Position numbers and translations under genes: made by a program
The notes under the pieces: generated by a model
Seen by the model: only the letters and a program-made list of their open reading frames with translations
Told to the model about the DNA's origin: nothing
The model's database searches: none
Assembly: GCA_945882095.1 (NCBI GenBank)
Contig: CAMCWF010000010.1
Coordinates: 1-64,000, forward strand
From: Chryseobacterium gleum
GTDB taxonomy: Bacteria > Bacteroidota > Bacteroidia > Flavobacteriales_D > Crocinitomicaceae
Direction: 5' to 3'
Length of the DNA: 64,000 bases
In this document: positions 36,713 to 47,300 of the stretch, in pieces
Layout: the number at the start of each line of letters is the position of its first letter
Position numbering within the stretch: position 1 is the stretch's first letter

Positions 36713-36720
36713 TAATTTTG
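36713..36720 (+). promoter_or_regulatory. possible promoter of the DUF3109 gene
   Basis: TAATTTTG fits the -7 consensus and ends four bases before the ATG at 36725. If used, the mRNA would be leaderless. No -33 box is seen at the expected distance. Confidence 0.4.
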
Positions 36721-36724
36721 AAGG

Positions 36725-37303
36725 ATGTTAATAGAACTAGGCGACACGATTATTTCATCTGAAATCTTCACGAAAAAATTTGTTTGCGACCTGAACCGCT
36801 GCAAAGGTGCTTGTTGCGTTTTAGGAGATGCAGGCGCACCATTGACCCAACTGGAGGTGAAAAACATCCAAGAAAACATAGAAGAAATCACACCTTACAT
36901 GAGCGAAAGTGGCAAACTTGCGATAAAAGAGAAAGGTGTTTCCTATTTGGATTACGATGACGAACCTGTGACCACGTTGGTTGATCATAAGGAATGTGCA
37001 TTCGTGTTTTTCGATGAGAAGAATACTGCCTTGTGCGCTATAGAAAGCGCCTATCGTGATGGGAAAATTGATAATTTAAAACCTCTTTCCTGTTCCTTAT
37101 ATCCCATTCGCGTAAAAAAGTATGAGCAGTTTACCGCAGTACAATTTCATGAATGGGACATATGCAGCGCTGCCATTGAATGCGGTATAAAATGTGAGAC
37201 GCCTGTTTACCAGTTCCTAAAAGCACCTTTGATTCGTGCCTTTGGGGAGGAATATTTTAAGGCTCTTGAAAACATTGCTCCTGAAATTGATAAAATCAAA
37301 TAA
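36725..37303 (+). CDS. DUF3109 family cysteine-rich protein
   Basis: The 192-residue protein is soluble and carries the motif CDLNRCKGACC at about 21-31 and further Cys in KECAFVFF, ALCAIE, PLSCSLYPIR, WDICSAAIECGIKC. DUF3109 and the related YkgJ family hold such cysteines, thought to bind zinc or an Fe-S cluster. No function is assigned. It lies alone between the rimP operon and the respiratory operon: divergent from rimP and converging with ctaD after a 16-base gap. Confidence 0.88.
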   Translation: MLIELGDTIISSEIFTKKFVCDLNRCKGACCVLGDAGAPLTQLEVKNIQENIEEITPYMSESGKLAIKEKGVSYLDYDDEPVTTLVDHKECAFVFFDEKNTALCAIESAYRDGKIDNLKPLSCSLYPIRVKKYEQFTAVQFHEWDICSAAIECGIKCETPVYQFLKAPLIRAFGEEYFKALENIAPEIDKIK

Positions 37304-37319
37304 TCAGCAATCCTTTACT

Positions 37320-39176
37320 TTAGTGTGATTCTACTTCTCCTTCCGCCAATGGAACGTTTTGTGGAATAAAGTCTTCCGCTGCACCTGGCTTAGAATAATC
37401 ATAAGGCCACCTGTGCACTTCAGGAAGGGCTCCGGGCCAATTTCCGTGGATGTGCTCAACAGGTGTAGTCCACTCTAAGGTATTAGATTTCCAAGGGTTT
37501 TGAGGGGCAACTGGACCTCTATAGATGCTGTAGAAGAAGTTGAAAAGGAATATCATTTGACCACAAGCTGCGATGATTGCAAAAGTTGTGATAATTACAT
37601 TTAGATCCATGATCATGTTGTAAGTATCTACGTCAAATTCACCATACGTTGAATAGTCATAATATCTTCTTGGTGCACCGGCAATTCCAACAAAATGCAT
37701 TGGGAAGAAAACCCCATAGGAACCGACGATTGTAATCCAGAAATGCACATAACCCATTCTTGTATTCATCATTCTTCCATACATTTTAGGAAACCAATGG
37801 TAAACACCTGCGAACAAACCAAATACGGCAGACATACCCATTACGATGTGAAAATGTGCTACCACAAAATACGTGTCATGGATTGCAATGTCTAACGCTG
37901 AATCTGCCAAAATAATTCCAGTTACTCCACCTGTAATGAAAGTAGAAACCAAAGCCAAAGCAAACAACATTGCTGGAGTGAATATCAATGAACCTTTCCA
38001 AATTGTGGTGATGTAGTTGAATACTTTCACTGCAGATGGAATGGCAATCAGCAAGGTTGTAAATACGAAAACACTTCCTAAAAATGGATTCATCCCTGTA
38101 ATGAACATGTGATGCCCCCAAACAATAAAGGAAAGGAAACCAATCGCCAAAATGGATCCAATCATGGCTTTGTAACCAAAGATTGGTTTTCGGGCGTTGG
38201 TAGCGATAATTTCTGACGATAGACCCAACGCGGGTAACAATACAATGTATACCTCTGGATGACCTAAGAACCAGAATAAATGTTGGAAAAGAATCGGAGA
38301 ACCACCATGATTTGTAAGCATTTCGCCACCAATCATGATGTCGGAAAGATAAAAACTCGTTCCTGCCAACCTGTCCATGATAAGTAGAACAGCCGCAGAA
38401 AGTAATACTGGGAAAGAAAGCACTCCAAGAATAGCCGTTACAAAAAACGTCCAAATGGTTAGGGGCATACGGGTCATCGTCATTCCTTGCGTTCGAAGGT
38501 TAATTACCGTAACGATGTAATTCAAACTTCCAATCAATGAACCGGCGATGAAGATTGCCATTGAAATCAACCAAAGGGTCATCCCAAAACCAGAACCAGA
38601 AACGGCTTGTGGCAATGCAGACAAAGGCGGGTAAATTGTCCAACCTGCCATGGCTGGACCGTTGCCTTCGGTACCCCAGTCACCGGGAATATCGATGCCA
38701 AAAATTGATCCATTCATTACAAACATGGAAAGCACCATGATCAATGAAGATAGCGCAAAAAACCAAAATGACAACATGTTTAAGAAGCCTGAAGCCATGT
38801 CTCGTGCCCCAAGTTGAAGTGGAATTAGGATGTTTGAAAAGGTCCCCGATAAACCACCCGTAAGAAGGAAAAATACCATTATGGTTCCATGCATGGTTAC
38901 CAAACCTAAGTACATGTCCTCACGAAGTACCCCATCAGGAGCCCAAAAGTCACCCAAGAAAAAGCTTAAAAAACTCGAGCTCTCGCCGGGCCAAGCCAAT
39001 TGAATTCTAAAAAGAGTGGATAATAGCATGGCAACAAAACCCATAAAAACCGCAGTTATTAAAAACTGCTTTCCAATCATTTTATGGTCCTGACTAAAAA
39101 TATACTTTGAAACAAAACCTTCTTCGTGATGGTCATGATGTCCATGTGCGTGTTCTTCGTGTGCTACTGAAGTCAT
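37320..39176 (-). CDS. ctaD: cytochrome c oxidase subunit I
   Basis: The 618-residue catalytic subunit has 12 membrane helices. Heme and copper ligands are visible: the low-spin heme His in TMHGTIMVFF, the CuB His in FLGHPEVYIVLLP with the cross-linking Tyr, the pair in VWGHHMFITG, and the two heme ligands in HDTYFVVAHFHIVMG. It reduces oxygen to water and pumps protons. The N-terminal 18 residues are unusually His-rich (HEEHAHGHHDHHEE). It is the last gene of the act-cta operon, 23 bases after ctaC. No terminator is visible before the convergent DUF3109 gene. Confidence 0.96.
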   Translation of the reverse strand: MTSVAHEEHAHGHHDHHEEGFVSKYIFSQDHKMIGKQFLITAVFMGFVAMLLSTLFRIQLAWPGESSSFLSFFLGDFWAPDGVLREDMYLGLVTMHGTIMVFFLLTGGLSGTFSNILIPLQLGARDMASGFLNMLSFWFFALSSLIMVLSMFVMNGSIFGIDIPGDWGTEGNGPAMAGWTIYPPLSALPQAVSGSGFGMTLWLISMAIFIAGSLIGSLNYIVTVINLRTQGMTMTRMPLTIWTFFVTAILGVLSFPVLLSAAVLLIMDRLAGTSFYLSDIMIGGEMLTNHGGSPILFQHLFWFLGHPEVYIVLLPALGLSSEIIATNARKPIFGYKAMIGSILAIGFLSFIVWGHHMFITGMNPFLGSVFVFTTLLIAIPSAVKVFNYITTIWKGSLIFTPAMLFALALVSTFITGGVTGIILADSALDIAIHDTYFVVAHFHIVMGMSAVFGLFAGVYHWFPKMYGRMMNTRMGYVHFWITIVGSYGVFFPMHFVGIAGAPRRYYDYSTYGEFDVDTYNMIMDLNVIITTFAIIAACGQMIFLFNFFYSIYRGPVAPQNPWKSNTLEWTTPVEHIHGNWPGALPEVHRWPYDYSKPGAAEDFIPQNVPLAEGEVESH

Positions 39177-39199
39177 TTTTATTCGTTTTAATTACTGTT

Positions 39200-40438
39200 T
39201 TACATTGTTGGTGAAACCACTGTGTCCATGCCGCCTGAACTTGCAGGAGTTGGCGTCGCAACTGGGAAGTATTTCGCTTTAAAATTTTGAGTTGCCTTTG
39301 ATTTCATCCAAGCATCGTATTTTGCCTCTGATAAAACCACCACCATCATTTTCATTTTGTAGTGTGCTCCACCGCAAATTTTATTACACATGAGAATATA
39401 ATTAAAAGAAGGAAGGTTCTTTTTTACCCTCATTTGATCTGTTGTTATGGTTGGGGTAAACTTAAGGCGTGTACCATATCCTGGAACCGCATTCATCTGC
39501 GCTCTAAAATGCAGAAAGAATGCAGAGTGTAATACATCTCTCGAACGAATCAGAAATTCATAGGGTGTATTGTTACGTAGATACAACGTGTCTCTTTGAA
39601 TGATGTCATCCCACGCATTGGCGTCTTTGCTTTTAGCATGGGTTGATTTCATTTGATACAAAAGTCGTAGCAATCTTTCCTTGTTGCCTAAATTAGTCGT
39701 CATTACAGACATCAATGAATCCGTAATTACAGTATCTCTGTTGTTTAGAAGTTTTTGAATGGATGCGATGCCCCCAGCACCATTTTGAATGGCTAAAATC
39801 GAGGAGTCAAGTGTTTCTGAAGTAACAATTCCCAATTCATTATTTCCAAGAATCAGTTTATAATCTGACTTACCAAGGATGTTGTCTCCGCCGGCATATC
39901 GAGCCGTCCAATCAAACTGTTTTGCATACAATTCCACTTTGATTGCATCTTTTGGGGAAGGACCTGTGACATCATTCCAAGTTTTAAGTCCTAAAATAAT
40001 AATTACGGCTAAAACCGCTGCTGGAACTACTGTCCATATCATCTCTAACTTATTGTTATGAGAAAGATAATAAGCTTTTACACCTGGCTTTCTAACGTAT
40101 TTGTAGGCAAAAAAGAAGAGTAAAAAATTGGTAAAGAAAAATACGCTTATGATAATTATGAAGTTCAAATTCAATAACCAATCGGTGGATTGCCCTTGAA
40201 TCGAAGCGGCATCTCCCCTTCCTGTCCAACCATATTTTAACATGAGGTAAATAAATCCACCAAATTGAACCACCATAAACAACAACATCAATTTCGAATT
40301 CAAATAGTTGTCGCGATTGGGAATATCGTGCTCCTCGTTCTTGCGCAATTTCGCAGCCAATTCGTAAACACGCACAAGTTGGGCGATTGCTATAGCGCCA
40401 ATTATAATTATTAATAAAATCAAAAATTTACTTTCCAT
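39200..40438 (-). CDS. ctaC: cytochrome c oxidase subunit II
   Basis: The 412-residue subunit has two to three N-terminal membrane helices and a periplasmic CuA cupredoxin domain. CuA ligands are His in SRDVLHSAFF, and Cys/Cys/His/Met in CNKICGGAHYKMKM. It accepts electrons from cytochrome c. Compared with short homologues it has an added helical stretch of about 50-60 residues between the QFDWTARY strand and the main domain (about residues 230-285), with NKERLLRLLYQMKSTH inside. It is followed by ctaD and preceded by actF after 19 bases. Confidence 0.94.
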   Translation of the reverse strand: MESKFLILLIIIIGAIAIAQLVRVYELAAKLRKNEEHDIPNRDNYLNSKLMLLFMVVQFGGFIYLMLKYGWTGRGDAASIQGQSTDWLLNLNFIIIISVFFFTNFLLFFFAYKYVRKPGVKAYYLSHNNKLEMIWTVVPAAVLAVIIILGLKTWNDVTGPSPKDAIKVELYAKQFDWTARYAGGDNILGKSDYKLILGNNELGIVTSETLDSSILAIQNGAGGIASIQKLLNNRDTVITDSLMSVMTTNLGNKERLLRLLYQMKSTHAKSKDANAWDDIIQRDTLYLRNNTPYEFLIRSRDVLHSAFFLHFRAQMNAVPGYGTRLKFTPTITTDQMRVKKNLPSFNYILMCNKICGGAHYKMKMMVVVLSEAKYDAWMKSKATQNFKAKYFPVATPTPASSGGMDTVVSPTM

Positions 40439-40457
40439 TTTCTTTTGTAATTAGTAA

Positions 40458-41645
40458 TTAAATATCGTGATGAATACTCTCATCCAAGAATGGGTGATTT
40501 ACTGGCGTCAACGGAGCTTTGGTAAGGTTTCGAAGAAGCACATAAATGAAAAACCCTAGTAATAACAAAACAAATCCAATTTCGAGAAATCCAATCTTTG
40601 CATTTTGTCCAAGTGAACCTCCGGAAACCATTATGTAAACATCTAACCAATGTCCAATTAAGATTATTACCCCAACAAACATCAGAATACCAGCATCACG
40701 TTTAGCATCTCTTGACATTAATATTAACATTGGGAATGCAAAGTTTATAAAGAACATTCCAAAATAAAGTATTTTGTAATGTTCAGTTCTCATTACGTAA
40801 TATGTAACCTCTTCTCCAATGTTTGCATACCAGATAAGCATGTATTGAGAAAACCACAAATAAGACCATAAAAAAGAAATTGCAAAAATCCATTTTCCAA
40901 TATCATGTATATGTGAATCATTTACATAAGGAAGATAACCGAGTTTTTTCAAATAGAGTGTTGTCATTACAATAACAACAAGTGCCGAAACCCACATTCC
41001 AGCGAAAGTATACCAACCAAACAAGGTAGAAAACCAGTGCACATCAATAGACATTAACCAATCCCAAGAAGAGGTTGAACTAAACACGGCAAAAAACACC
41101 AAGAACATAGCACCACGACGATAGTTTTTAAAATGCAATTCGGTACCGCCAATTTCATCTTCAAGCAGTGAACGTTTTCTAAAACCTCTTAGAAACAAGA
41201 TATAGGTCGTAAAGTAAGCCAAGGTACGAATCCAGAAGAAAACCAAATTTAAATAGGGTGTTTTACCTGCAATGATTTTGTCATGCGCAACGGTATGTGG
41301 GTCCATCCAAGTATAAATGTGCGCGCCCTTCATGAATGAAATAGTGAGCAATACCACACCAAATAAAGCAATGCCATAAGGTAAAAGCCCAGCTACAGCC
41401 TCAATGATTCTTTTAACGACAGCATACCAGCCTGATTCTGTAGCATAATTCAAAGCCAAGAAGAACAATGCCCCCAATCCAATGGCGAAAAAGAAAAAAG
41501 TACTTATTAAACCATTTGTCATTAAACGTGTCAGAAAATGATCATCACCTGCACAAGTAATTATGCCAATAATCGCAAGTAACAATCCTCCTCCCATGAG
41601 GCCAAAAGCTGTGTTTTTAGCTTTATTATTTATTGAAAATTCCAT
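40458..41645 (-). CDS. actF: alternative complex III subunit ActF
   Basis: A 395-residue membrane protein with about ten helices. It is one of the two integral quinol-side subunits of the quinol:cytochrome c oxidoreductase, alongside ActC. The middle part reads SSTSSWDWLMSIDVHWFSTLFGWY, a conserved signature, with charged residues in helices. It starts five bases after actE, in the usual order actA-B-C-D-E-F. Confidence 0.92.
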   Translation of the reverse strand: MEFSINNKAKNTAFGLMGGGLLLAIIGIITCAGDDHFLTRLMTNGLISTFFFFAIGLGALFFLALNYATESGWYAVVKRIIEAVAGLLPYGIALFGVVLLTISFMKGAHIYTWMDPHTVAHDKIIAGKTPYLNLVFFWIRTLAYFTTYILFLRGFRKRSLLEDEIGGTELHFKNYRRGAMFLVFFAVFSSTSSWDWLMSIDVHWFSTLFGWYTFAGMWVSALVVIVMTTLYLKKLGYLPYVNDSHIHDIGKWIFAISFLWSYLWFSQYMLIWYANIGEEVTYYVMRTEHYKILYFGMFFINFAFPMLILMSRDAKRDAGILMFVGVIILIGHWLDVYIMVSGGSLGQNAKIGFLEIGFVLLLLGFFIYVLLRNLTKAPLTPVNHPFLDESIHHDI

Positions 41646-41650
41646 GACTC

Positions 41651-42388
41651 TTATTTCTGTTTTTGGTTCGTAGTATCTGAAGAGGCTGCAACAGCCACTC
41701 CCATGGCATCAAATTTACCGTAATCCGGAAATTGAAATTTTCTAACATAATGTATGACAGTCCAAATCTCCTTTTTGTTCAAAAGAGATCGATGAGCTCC
41801 CATCATGTTTTTTCCATAATAAATGGAATAAAACATCTGACCATCAGAAAGCTCTTTACGGTCCGCATAATTGGGAACCCCTGCATAAGCCCCACTCAAA
41901 ACCATGGGTCCATTTCCATCACCTTTTTCTCCGTGACAATGTTGACACATGGCCGTATAGAGCGCTTTTCCTTTTTCCATTGTAGCGTCCACATTGGTCA
42001 TATTAATTCCCAAAGGATTCATATCGTTGATTGCTAAAGCATACTCATCAGCGGTTGTAAGGTCCACTCCAAACATTCCGTGAGAGGTTTTAAAAGAAAC
42101 GTTAGCCAACCTTTTGTAAGGCAGCATCAAACGTACCTCTGCAGAATCAGTACCATAAAAAGGAATGGTATAGGCCGGTGGTGTTAAAGCCGTTAGCTTT
42201 GTTTTTTTAGACTCATCTATTCGCGCACGCACTTCACCATAATCCACATAGGCTTCTATGGCAGGGGAACGATACATGTCGGGCATGTATTCTAAACCAG
42301 GACTGTTAGGGTCTGAGGAACAAGCCGTCAATGCCAACGTAGCCACTGCAGCGATTCCAAAAAAGTTTACAAAGGATTTTCTCATCAT
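41651..42388 (-). CDS. actE: alternative complex III monoheme cytochrome c subunit ActE
   Basis: The 245-residue lipoprotein (lipobox LALTACSS) has one class I cytochrome c domain at its C-terminal half. The heme motif is MCQHCHGEKGDGNG. Candidate axial Met residues lie in KNMMGAHRSLL. It passes electrons from complex III to the oxidase or to a soluble cytochrome. Between the lipobox and the heme domain lies a conserved extended region with PDMYRSPAIEAYVDYG that wraps the complex. It lies 11 bases after actD. Confidence 0.93.
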   Translation of the reverse strand: MMRKSFVNFFGIAAVATLALTACSSDPNSPGLEYMPDMYRSPAIEAYVDYGEVRARIDESKKTKLTALTPPAYTIPFYGTDSAEVRLMLPYKRLANVSFKTSHGMFGVDLTTADEYALAINDMNPLGINMTNVDATMEKGKALYTAMCQHCHGEKGDGNGPMVLSGAYAGVPNYADRKELSDGQMFYSIYYGKNMMGAHRSLLNKKEIWTVIHYVRKFQFPDYGKFDAMGVAVAASSDTTNQKQK

Positions 42389-42399
42389 TTTTCCTTTAC

Positions 42400-42936
42400 T
42401 TATTCAATAATTTTCTTTTCTAACTCTACAAAGCCAGTATCTTTCAATAGGCTTTCTACTTGATCATCTGTAAAACCATGGTTTTCAGACAACCTAATTT
42501 CCATCACAAATTTATCATCTGTTGTTCTAGGGTCAGGATTTTGCGCTGGCATACCTGGTAAGGTGCGATTCAAAAGTAAATACGTAATTGCCATTCCATG
42601 CGCCGCGCAGAGCACTGTAAACTCAAAAGTTACAGGAATAAAAGCGAGCATGTTTTCAGCGTAGGTAAAATTAGGTTTTCCACCTATGTTCATTTTCCAT
42701 TCAACAACCATGAAGTAATACATTCCAAACGTTGCCAAAGCCAGACCAGTCAGACCGTATAAAAAGGCCATAATTCCTAATCTTGTTCCTTTTACCCCAA
42801 TTATTGGGTCAATTCCGTGAATCGGAAAAGGACTGTATACCTCTGCAATTTTAATTCCGTTGGATACCAATTTTTTAGCGCCTGATTTCAGCACCTCATC
42901 GTCTCCATACATTGCGTAAATTACCTTGTCTGACAT
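42400..42936 (-). CDS. actD: alternative complex III subunit ActD (DUF3341)
   Basis: A 178-residue protein with two central membrane helices (TRLGIMAFLYGLTGLALATF and NMLAFIPVTFEFTVLCAAHG). Soluble ends flank them and include VYSPFPIHGIDPIIGVKG, the DUF3341 signature. In the solved complexes ActD packs at the membrane arm and has no cofactor. It lies 11 bases after actC. Confidence 0.93.
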   Translation of the reverse strand: MSDKVIYAMYGDDEVLKSGAKKLVSNGIKIAEVYSPFPIHGIDPIIGVKGTRLGIMAFLYGLTGLALATFGMYYFMVVEWKMNIGGKPNFTYAENMLAFIPVTFEFTVLCAAHGMAITYLLLNRTLPGMPAQNPDPRTTDDKFVMEIRLSENHGFTDDQVESLLKDTGFVELEKKIIE

Positions 42937-42947
42937 AATCTCAATAC

Positions 42948-44336
42948 TTAATGATGTTTATGATAATCCGGTGATTCTTTGTAAGATTGACCAGAGCCTT
43001 TCAAAATTGTTTTAACTTCATTCAAAGCCAATACAGGGAAATATCTTGCAAACAATAAGAAAAAAGTGAAAAACAAACCGATGGTGCCTAAATATACGGC
43101 AATGTCAATATGACTTGGGTAATGCATACTCCATGCAGACGGTAGATAATCTCTATGAATAGAGGTCACAATAATAACATAACGCTCGAACCACATTCCG
43201 ATGTTAACAACAATGGATATGAAGAAAGTAAATAATAAACTTCTTCTAAGTTTTCTAATCCACATTAGTTGTGGTGAAATCACATTACAGGTCATCATTG
43301 ACCAATATGCCCACCAATAAGGTCCTGTTGCACGATTCAAAAACGCATACGCCTCATATTCAACACCTGAATACCATGAGATAAAAAGTTCTGTAATGTA
43401 AGCCGTACCAACGATAGAACCAGTTACCATAATTACAATGTTCATGTATTCTACATGCTTGGTATGAATATATGCTTCAAGGTTCATGGCTTTCCTCATT
43501 ACCAACAAGAGTGTTTGAACCATTGCAAACCCGGAGAATACCGCCCCTGCCACAAAATAAGGAGGGAAGATGGTCGTATGCCATCCAGGAACGATTGACG
43601 TTGCAAAGTCAAATGATACAATGGAGTGTACTGAAAAAACCAAAGGAGTTGCCAATCCAGCCAAAACCAATGAAACCAATTCAAAACGATTCCAATGTTT
43701 TGCTTTTCCTGACCAACCAAAAGAAAGAATGGAATACATTTTCTTAGAAACTGGCTTTTTCGCCCTGTCTCTTATCGTAGCAAAATCTGGAATTAAACCA
43801 ATGTACCAAAACACCAAGGAAACAGACAAATAGGTTGAAATCGCAAAAACGTCCCACAAAAGAGGTGAGTTAAAATTGACCCATAAAGATCCAAAATGGT
43901 TAGGCAAAGGCAAAACCCAATATCCTACCCAAAGTCTACCCATGTGAATGAGCGGAAACGTTCCCGCCATAAAGACCGCAAAAATGGTCATTGCTTCTGC
44001 GGAACGGTTGATGGCCATTCTCCATTTTTGACGGAAAAGTAAAAGCACCGCAGAAATTAAAGTTCCAGCGTGACCAATTCCTACCCACCATACAAAGTTT
44101 GTAATGTCCCAAGCCCAACCTATGGTTTTGTTCAAACCCCAAACCCCAATTCCTGTACCCAACAAATAACAAATGGAACCAATTCCATATAATCCAATGA
44201 TCAAGGCTATGGTAAATAAAATATACCACATTTTTGGTGCCTTGTCCTCAATAGGTCGACATACATCCTCGGTGACATCGTGGAATGTTTTGTGTCCTAA
44301 GATAAGGGGTTCCCTAATTGCTGCTTCTTTTTGCAT
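42948..44336 (-). CDS. actC: alternative complex III quinol-binding subunit ActC (NrfD/PsrC family)
   Basis: The 462-residue protein has about ten membrane helices and the NrfD/PsrC fold. It should hold the quinol oxidation site near the iron-sulfur part of ActB and may translocate protons. Recognisable stretches are WAWDITNFVWWVGIGHAGTL, MGRLWVGYWVLP and FERYVIIVTSIHRDYLPSAW. It lies 25 bases after actB. Confidence 0.95.
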   Translation of the reverse strand: MQKEAAIREPLILGHKTFHDVTEDVCRPIEDKAPKMWYILFTIALIIGLYGIGSICYLLGTGIGVWGLNKTIGWAWDITNFVWWVGIGHAGTLISAVLLLFRQKWRMAINRSAEAMTIFAVFMAGTFPLIHMGRLWVGYWVLPLPNHFGSLWVNFNSPLLWDVFAISTYLSVSLVFWYIGLIPDFATIRDRAKKPVSKKMYSILSFGWSGKAKHWNRFELVSLVLAGLATPLVFSVHSIVSFDFATSIVPGWHTTIFPPYFVAGAVFSGFAMVQTLLLVMRKAMNLEAYIHTKHVEYMNIVIMVTGSIVGTAYITELFISWYSGVEYEAYAFLNRATGPYWWAYWSMMTCNVISPQLMWIRKLRRSLLFTFFISIVVNIGMWFERYVIIVTSIHRDYLPSAWSMHYPSHIDIAVYLGTIGLFFTFFLLFARYFPVLALNEVKTILKGSGQSYKESPDYHKHH

Positions 44337-44361
44337 GCTAATCTATTTTCAGTGTGTTATG

Positions 44362-47300
44362 TTATGCTTGAACTTCTTCGTTTCTAACTTTTACTTTATA
44401 CCAAATGTTTGGCTTAATTCCTACTTCTTCTAAGGCTTGGTAGGCACGTTTATCGCCAGAACTTTTTAATATGTTTGATTTGCTGTCATTCCAATCTCCT
44501 ACTATGATTGCGTTGGTAGGACAAGATTCAGAACAAGCTGTAGCAAATTCTCCATCTACAATGGTTCTTGCTTCTTTTTTCGCTGCAAGTTTTGTGCTTT
44601 GTATTCTTTGAACACAAAGTGAACATTTTTCCATTACCCCTCGAGTCCTTACGGTTACATCTGGATTCAACACCATACGTCCTAGATCGTCTTGAGCAGG
44701 GTTAATCTCCGTAAACTTTTTGTAAGATGGATAATTAAACCAATTGAAACGACGCACTTTGTAAGGACAATTGTTCGCACAATACCTTGTACCAATGCAA
44801 CGATTGTAAGTCATTTGATTCAATCCTTCATTGCTATGTGTGGTAGCAGCTACTGGACATACCGTTTCACAAGGTGCATGATTACAGTGGTGACACATCA
44901 TCGGCATATGAACCACTTTAGGGTTTTTTGCCGCAATTTCTGCTTTTGAATAACTAAAGTTATCATCGTCACGTTTTTTTCCTACAGCTGATTCCTCATC
45001 AGAAGCAAAGTAGCGGTCGATTCTCAACCAATGCATCTCGCGACCACGTCTAACTTCATCTTTACCAACCACAGGGACATTGTTTTCAGATTGACAAGCA
45101 ATTAAACAGTTTCCACACCCTATACAAGAAGACAGGTCAATGGTCATTCCCCAACGATGGCCAACTTTTTCAATTGGATGGGCATTCCACAAGTCGAATT
45201 CAGATAAAGGCGCTTCTTCATGATGTCCATGCTCATTTAATCGTTGCAACATGTGCGGTGGATTAAAATCAGCACGATCACCTTTTAAATAGGTAAGCAA
45301 ACTCGTTTCTCTTACAATTGAATCCCTACCCATCACGGTGTGGTGAATTTGTGTGGCGGCAATTGGATATTCTCCGTCTACTTTTGACATTGACGCTACA
45401 TAAGCGTATGCAAACGTATCATTTACCAATTTGATGTAAGGATATAAGTTAACTCCGATAGGCTTTTTGTTCCCTTTATCGTCTAAATCAAACCCTCCGT
45501 ATTCTTTGGTTTGGTATGCCCCTCGACCAACAGCCTCTCCATTAATCCCTCGGCCATAACCTAATGCGATACCTATGGTGTCAAAAGCTTGACCTGGTTG
45601 TGGATATACAGGAAGGGTCAAAGACATTCCATTTACCTCAACTTTGGCCATGTTCAATCCGTGTTCTTGGTCAAATGTTGTCACAAAACCTTTTTCTTCC
45701 ATTTGCAAAGGATTCATGGTAATGTAATTGTCCCAAGTCACCTTTGAAATAGGATCTGGCATTTCTTGTAACCAAGGATTGCTTGACATTGCTCCGTCGC
45801 GAATGGCGCTTTTTTGATAGAAAACAACTTCAAGTCCTCCTCCTTTTGTTGGGGCATGAATACCTACGGTTTTAAAAACGGGTAATTCTTTAGCCGTGTT
45901 TAACGACTTGCAGCTGTTGTGTGTAAGCATAGCAAAATCTTCCAATGGAAACATTGTGTTGTGATTTGCTTTAATATAATCATAAGCCACTGCTGAATCC
46001 TTGCCCCCACGTTGATTCGCTCCTGCCCAAACCAAAATCGATTCTAACACAGCATATGTATTACCGAGTGGACGTATGGTTGGTTGTGCTACTGCATAAT
46101 GGGTTGTTTTTGGCATAAAATCGTTCCACGACTCCAACGCATGGTGATCAGGAACAACAAAATCGGCAACATTGGCGCTCTCGTCAAGATATCTTGAAGT
46201 TGAGACGTACATGTTTAATTTGTCCAATCCTTTTGACAATTCGCTTCCGTTTGCATAAGAATATACTGGATTTGTTCCAAGGTTTACAAGCACATCTGGC
46301 CCTTTCCCTGCGATAATGTCTTTGAATAATTTATCCGCTTGTTTATCGTCAGACTTAAACATTTCAACCGCATCGGTAGGAAGTATAGTCGTTCCGTAAG
46401 CCTTCAAAAGGTTATTAAGCGTGTTGGTTAGGATTTGCTCATCGATGTTGTTTGAACCACAAACCACTAAGGATTCGTTTTTAGAATTTTTCAATGCTTT
46501 AATTGCTTGGTCAGCTTTGAGTTTAGCATCGCCATTAATTGAACCTGAATAACCGGCATTTCCCCCAAGGCCTTTAATTATGTAAGCAAGAACCGCAGCG
46601 TTTTCTGAAGGTTTGATTTGACCTCTGTAATCTGCATTTGAACCTGTTATCGACATAATGGACTCAAATTGGAAGTGTTTAGACATCCATTTCGCATCCG
46701 GATTTCTGGTGAGGCCATATTGCGCCGCATATTCATTTGACAGCAACCAAGTACTCAAGAAATCAGCACCAATGCTGACGATGGTTTTTGCCTTAGAAAA
46801 ATCGTAACTCGGTATGAAAGCTTCACCAAAGTTCGCGAGGTTTGCTTTTCTAATCGCGTCGTAAGAGATGGCATCGTATTGAATCCAATTCACTTTGGAC
46901 GTTCCATTCTCAGCGTAAACTTTGGAGAACGCGTCAATAGCCATTTTGACAGATGGGCTAATGACTGTGTTGGATAACAAAACAATGTCTTTCGCTTTTT
47001 TCAAAGATTTGATAATCTCGCCATCTGCAACATTCACCGAAATGCTCTCTGCCGTTCCTTTTTTACGAACGCTATTTAAACGCTCACTGTCGTAAAGACC
47101 TAAAACACTTGCAATAATTTGAGGATTGACGGTGCCATGTGTAAAACCGAAATCCTTGTTTCCTTTGATAAAAATAGGACGAGCCTCACGTGTTTTTACA
47201 AGAATGCTTGCATAGGAAAGACCATCGTAATAGGTTGATGCATACATAGTGGCAAGACCTGGGGTCACATCCTCAGGTTTAACTACGTAAGGAACCGCTT

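Noticed and set aside
38555-38740. Short frame opposite ctaD, like many others opposite respiratory genes
   Set aside because: No hydrophobic or domain pattern; an artefact of codon bias.
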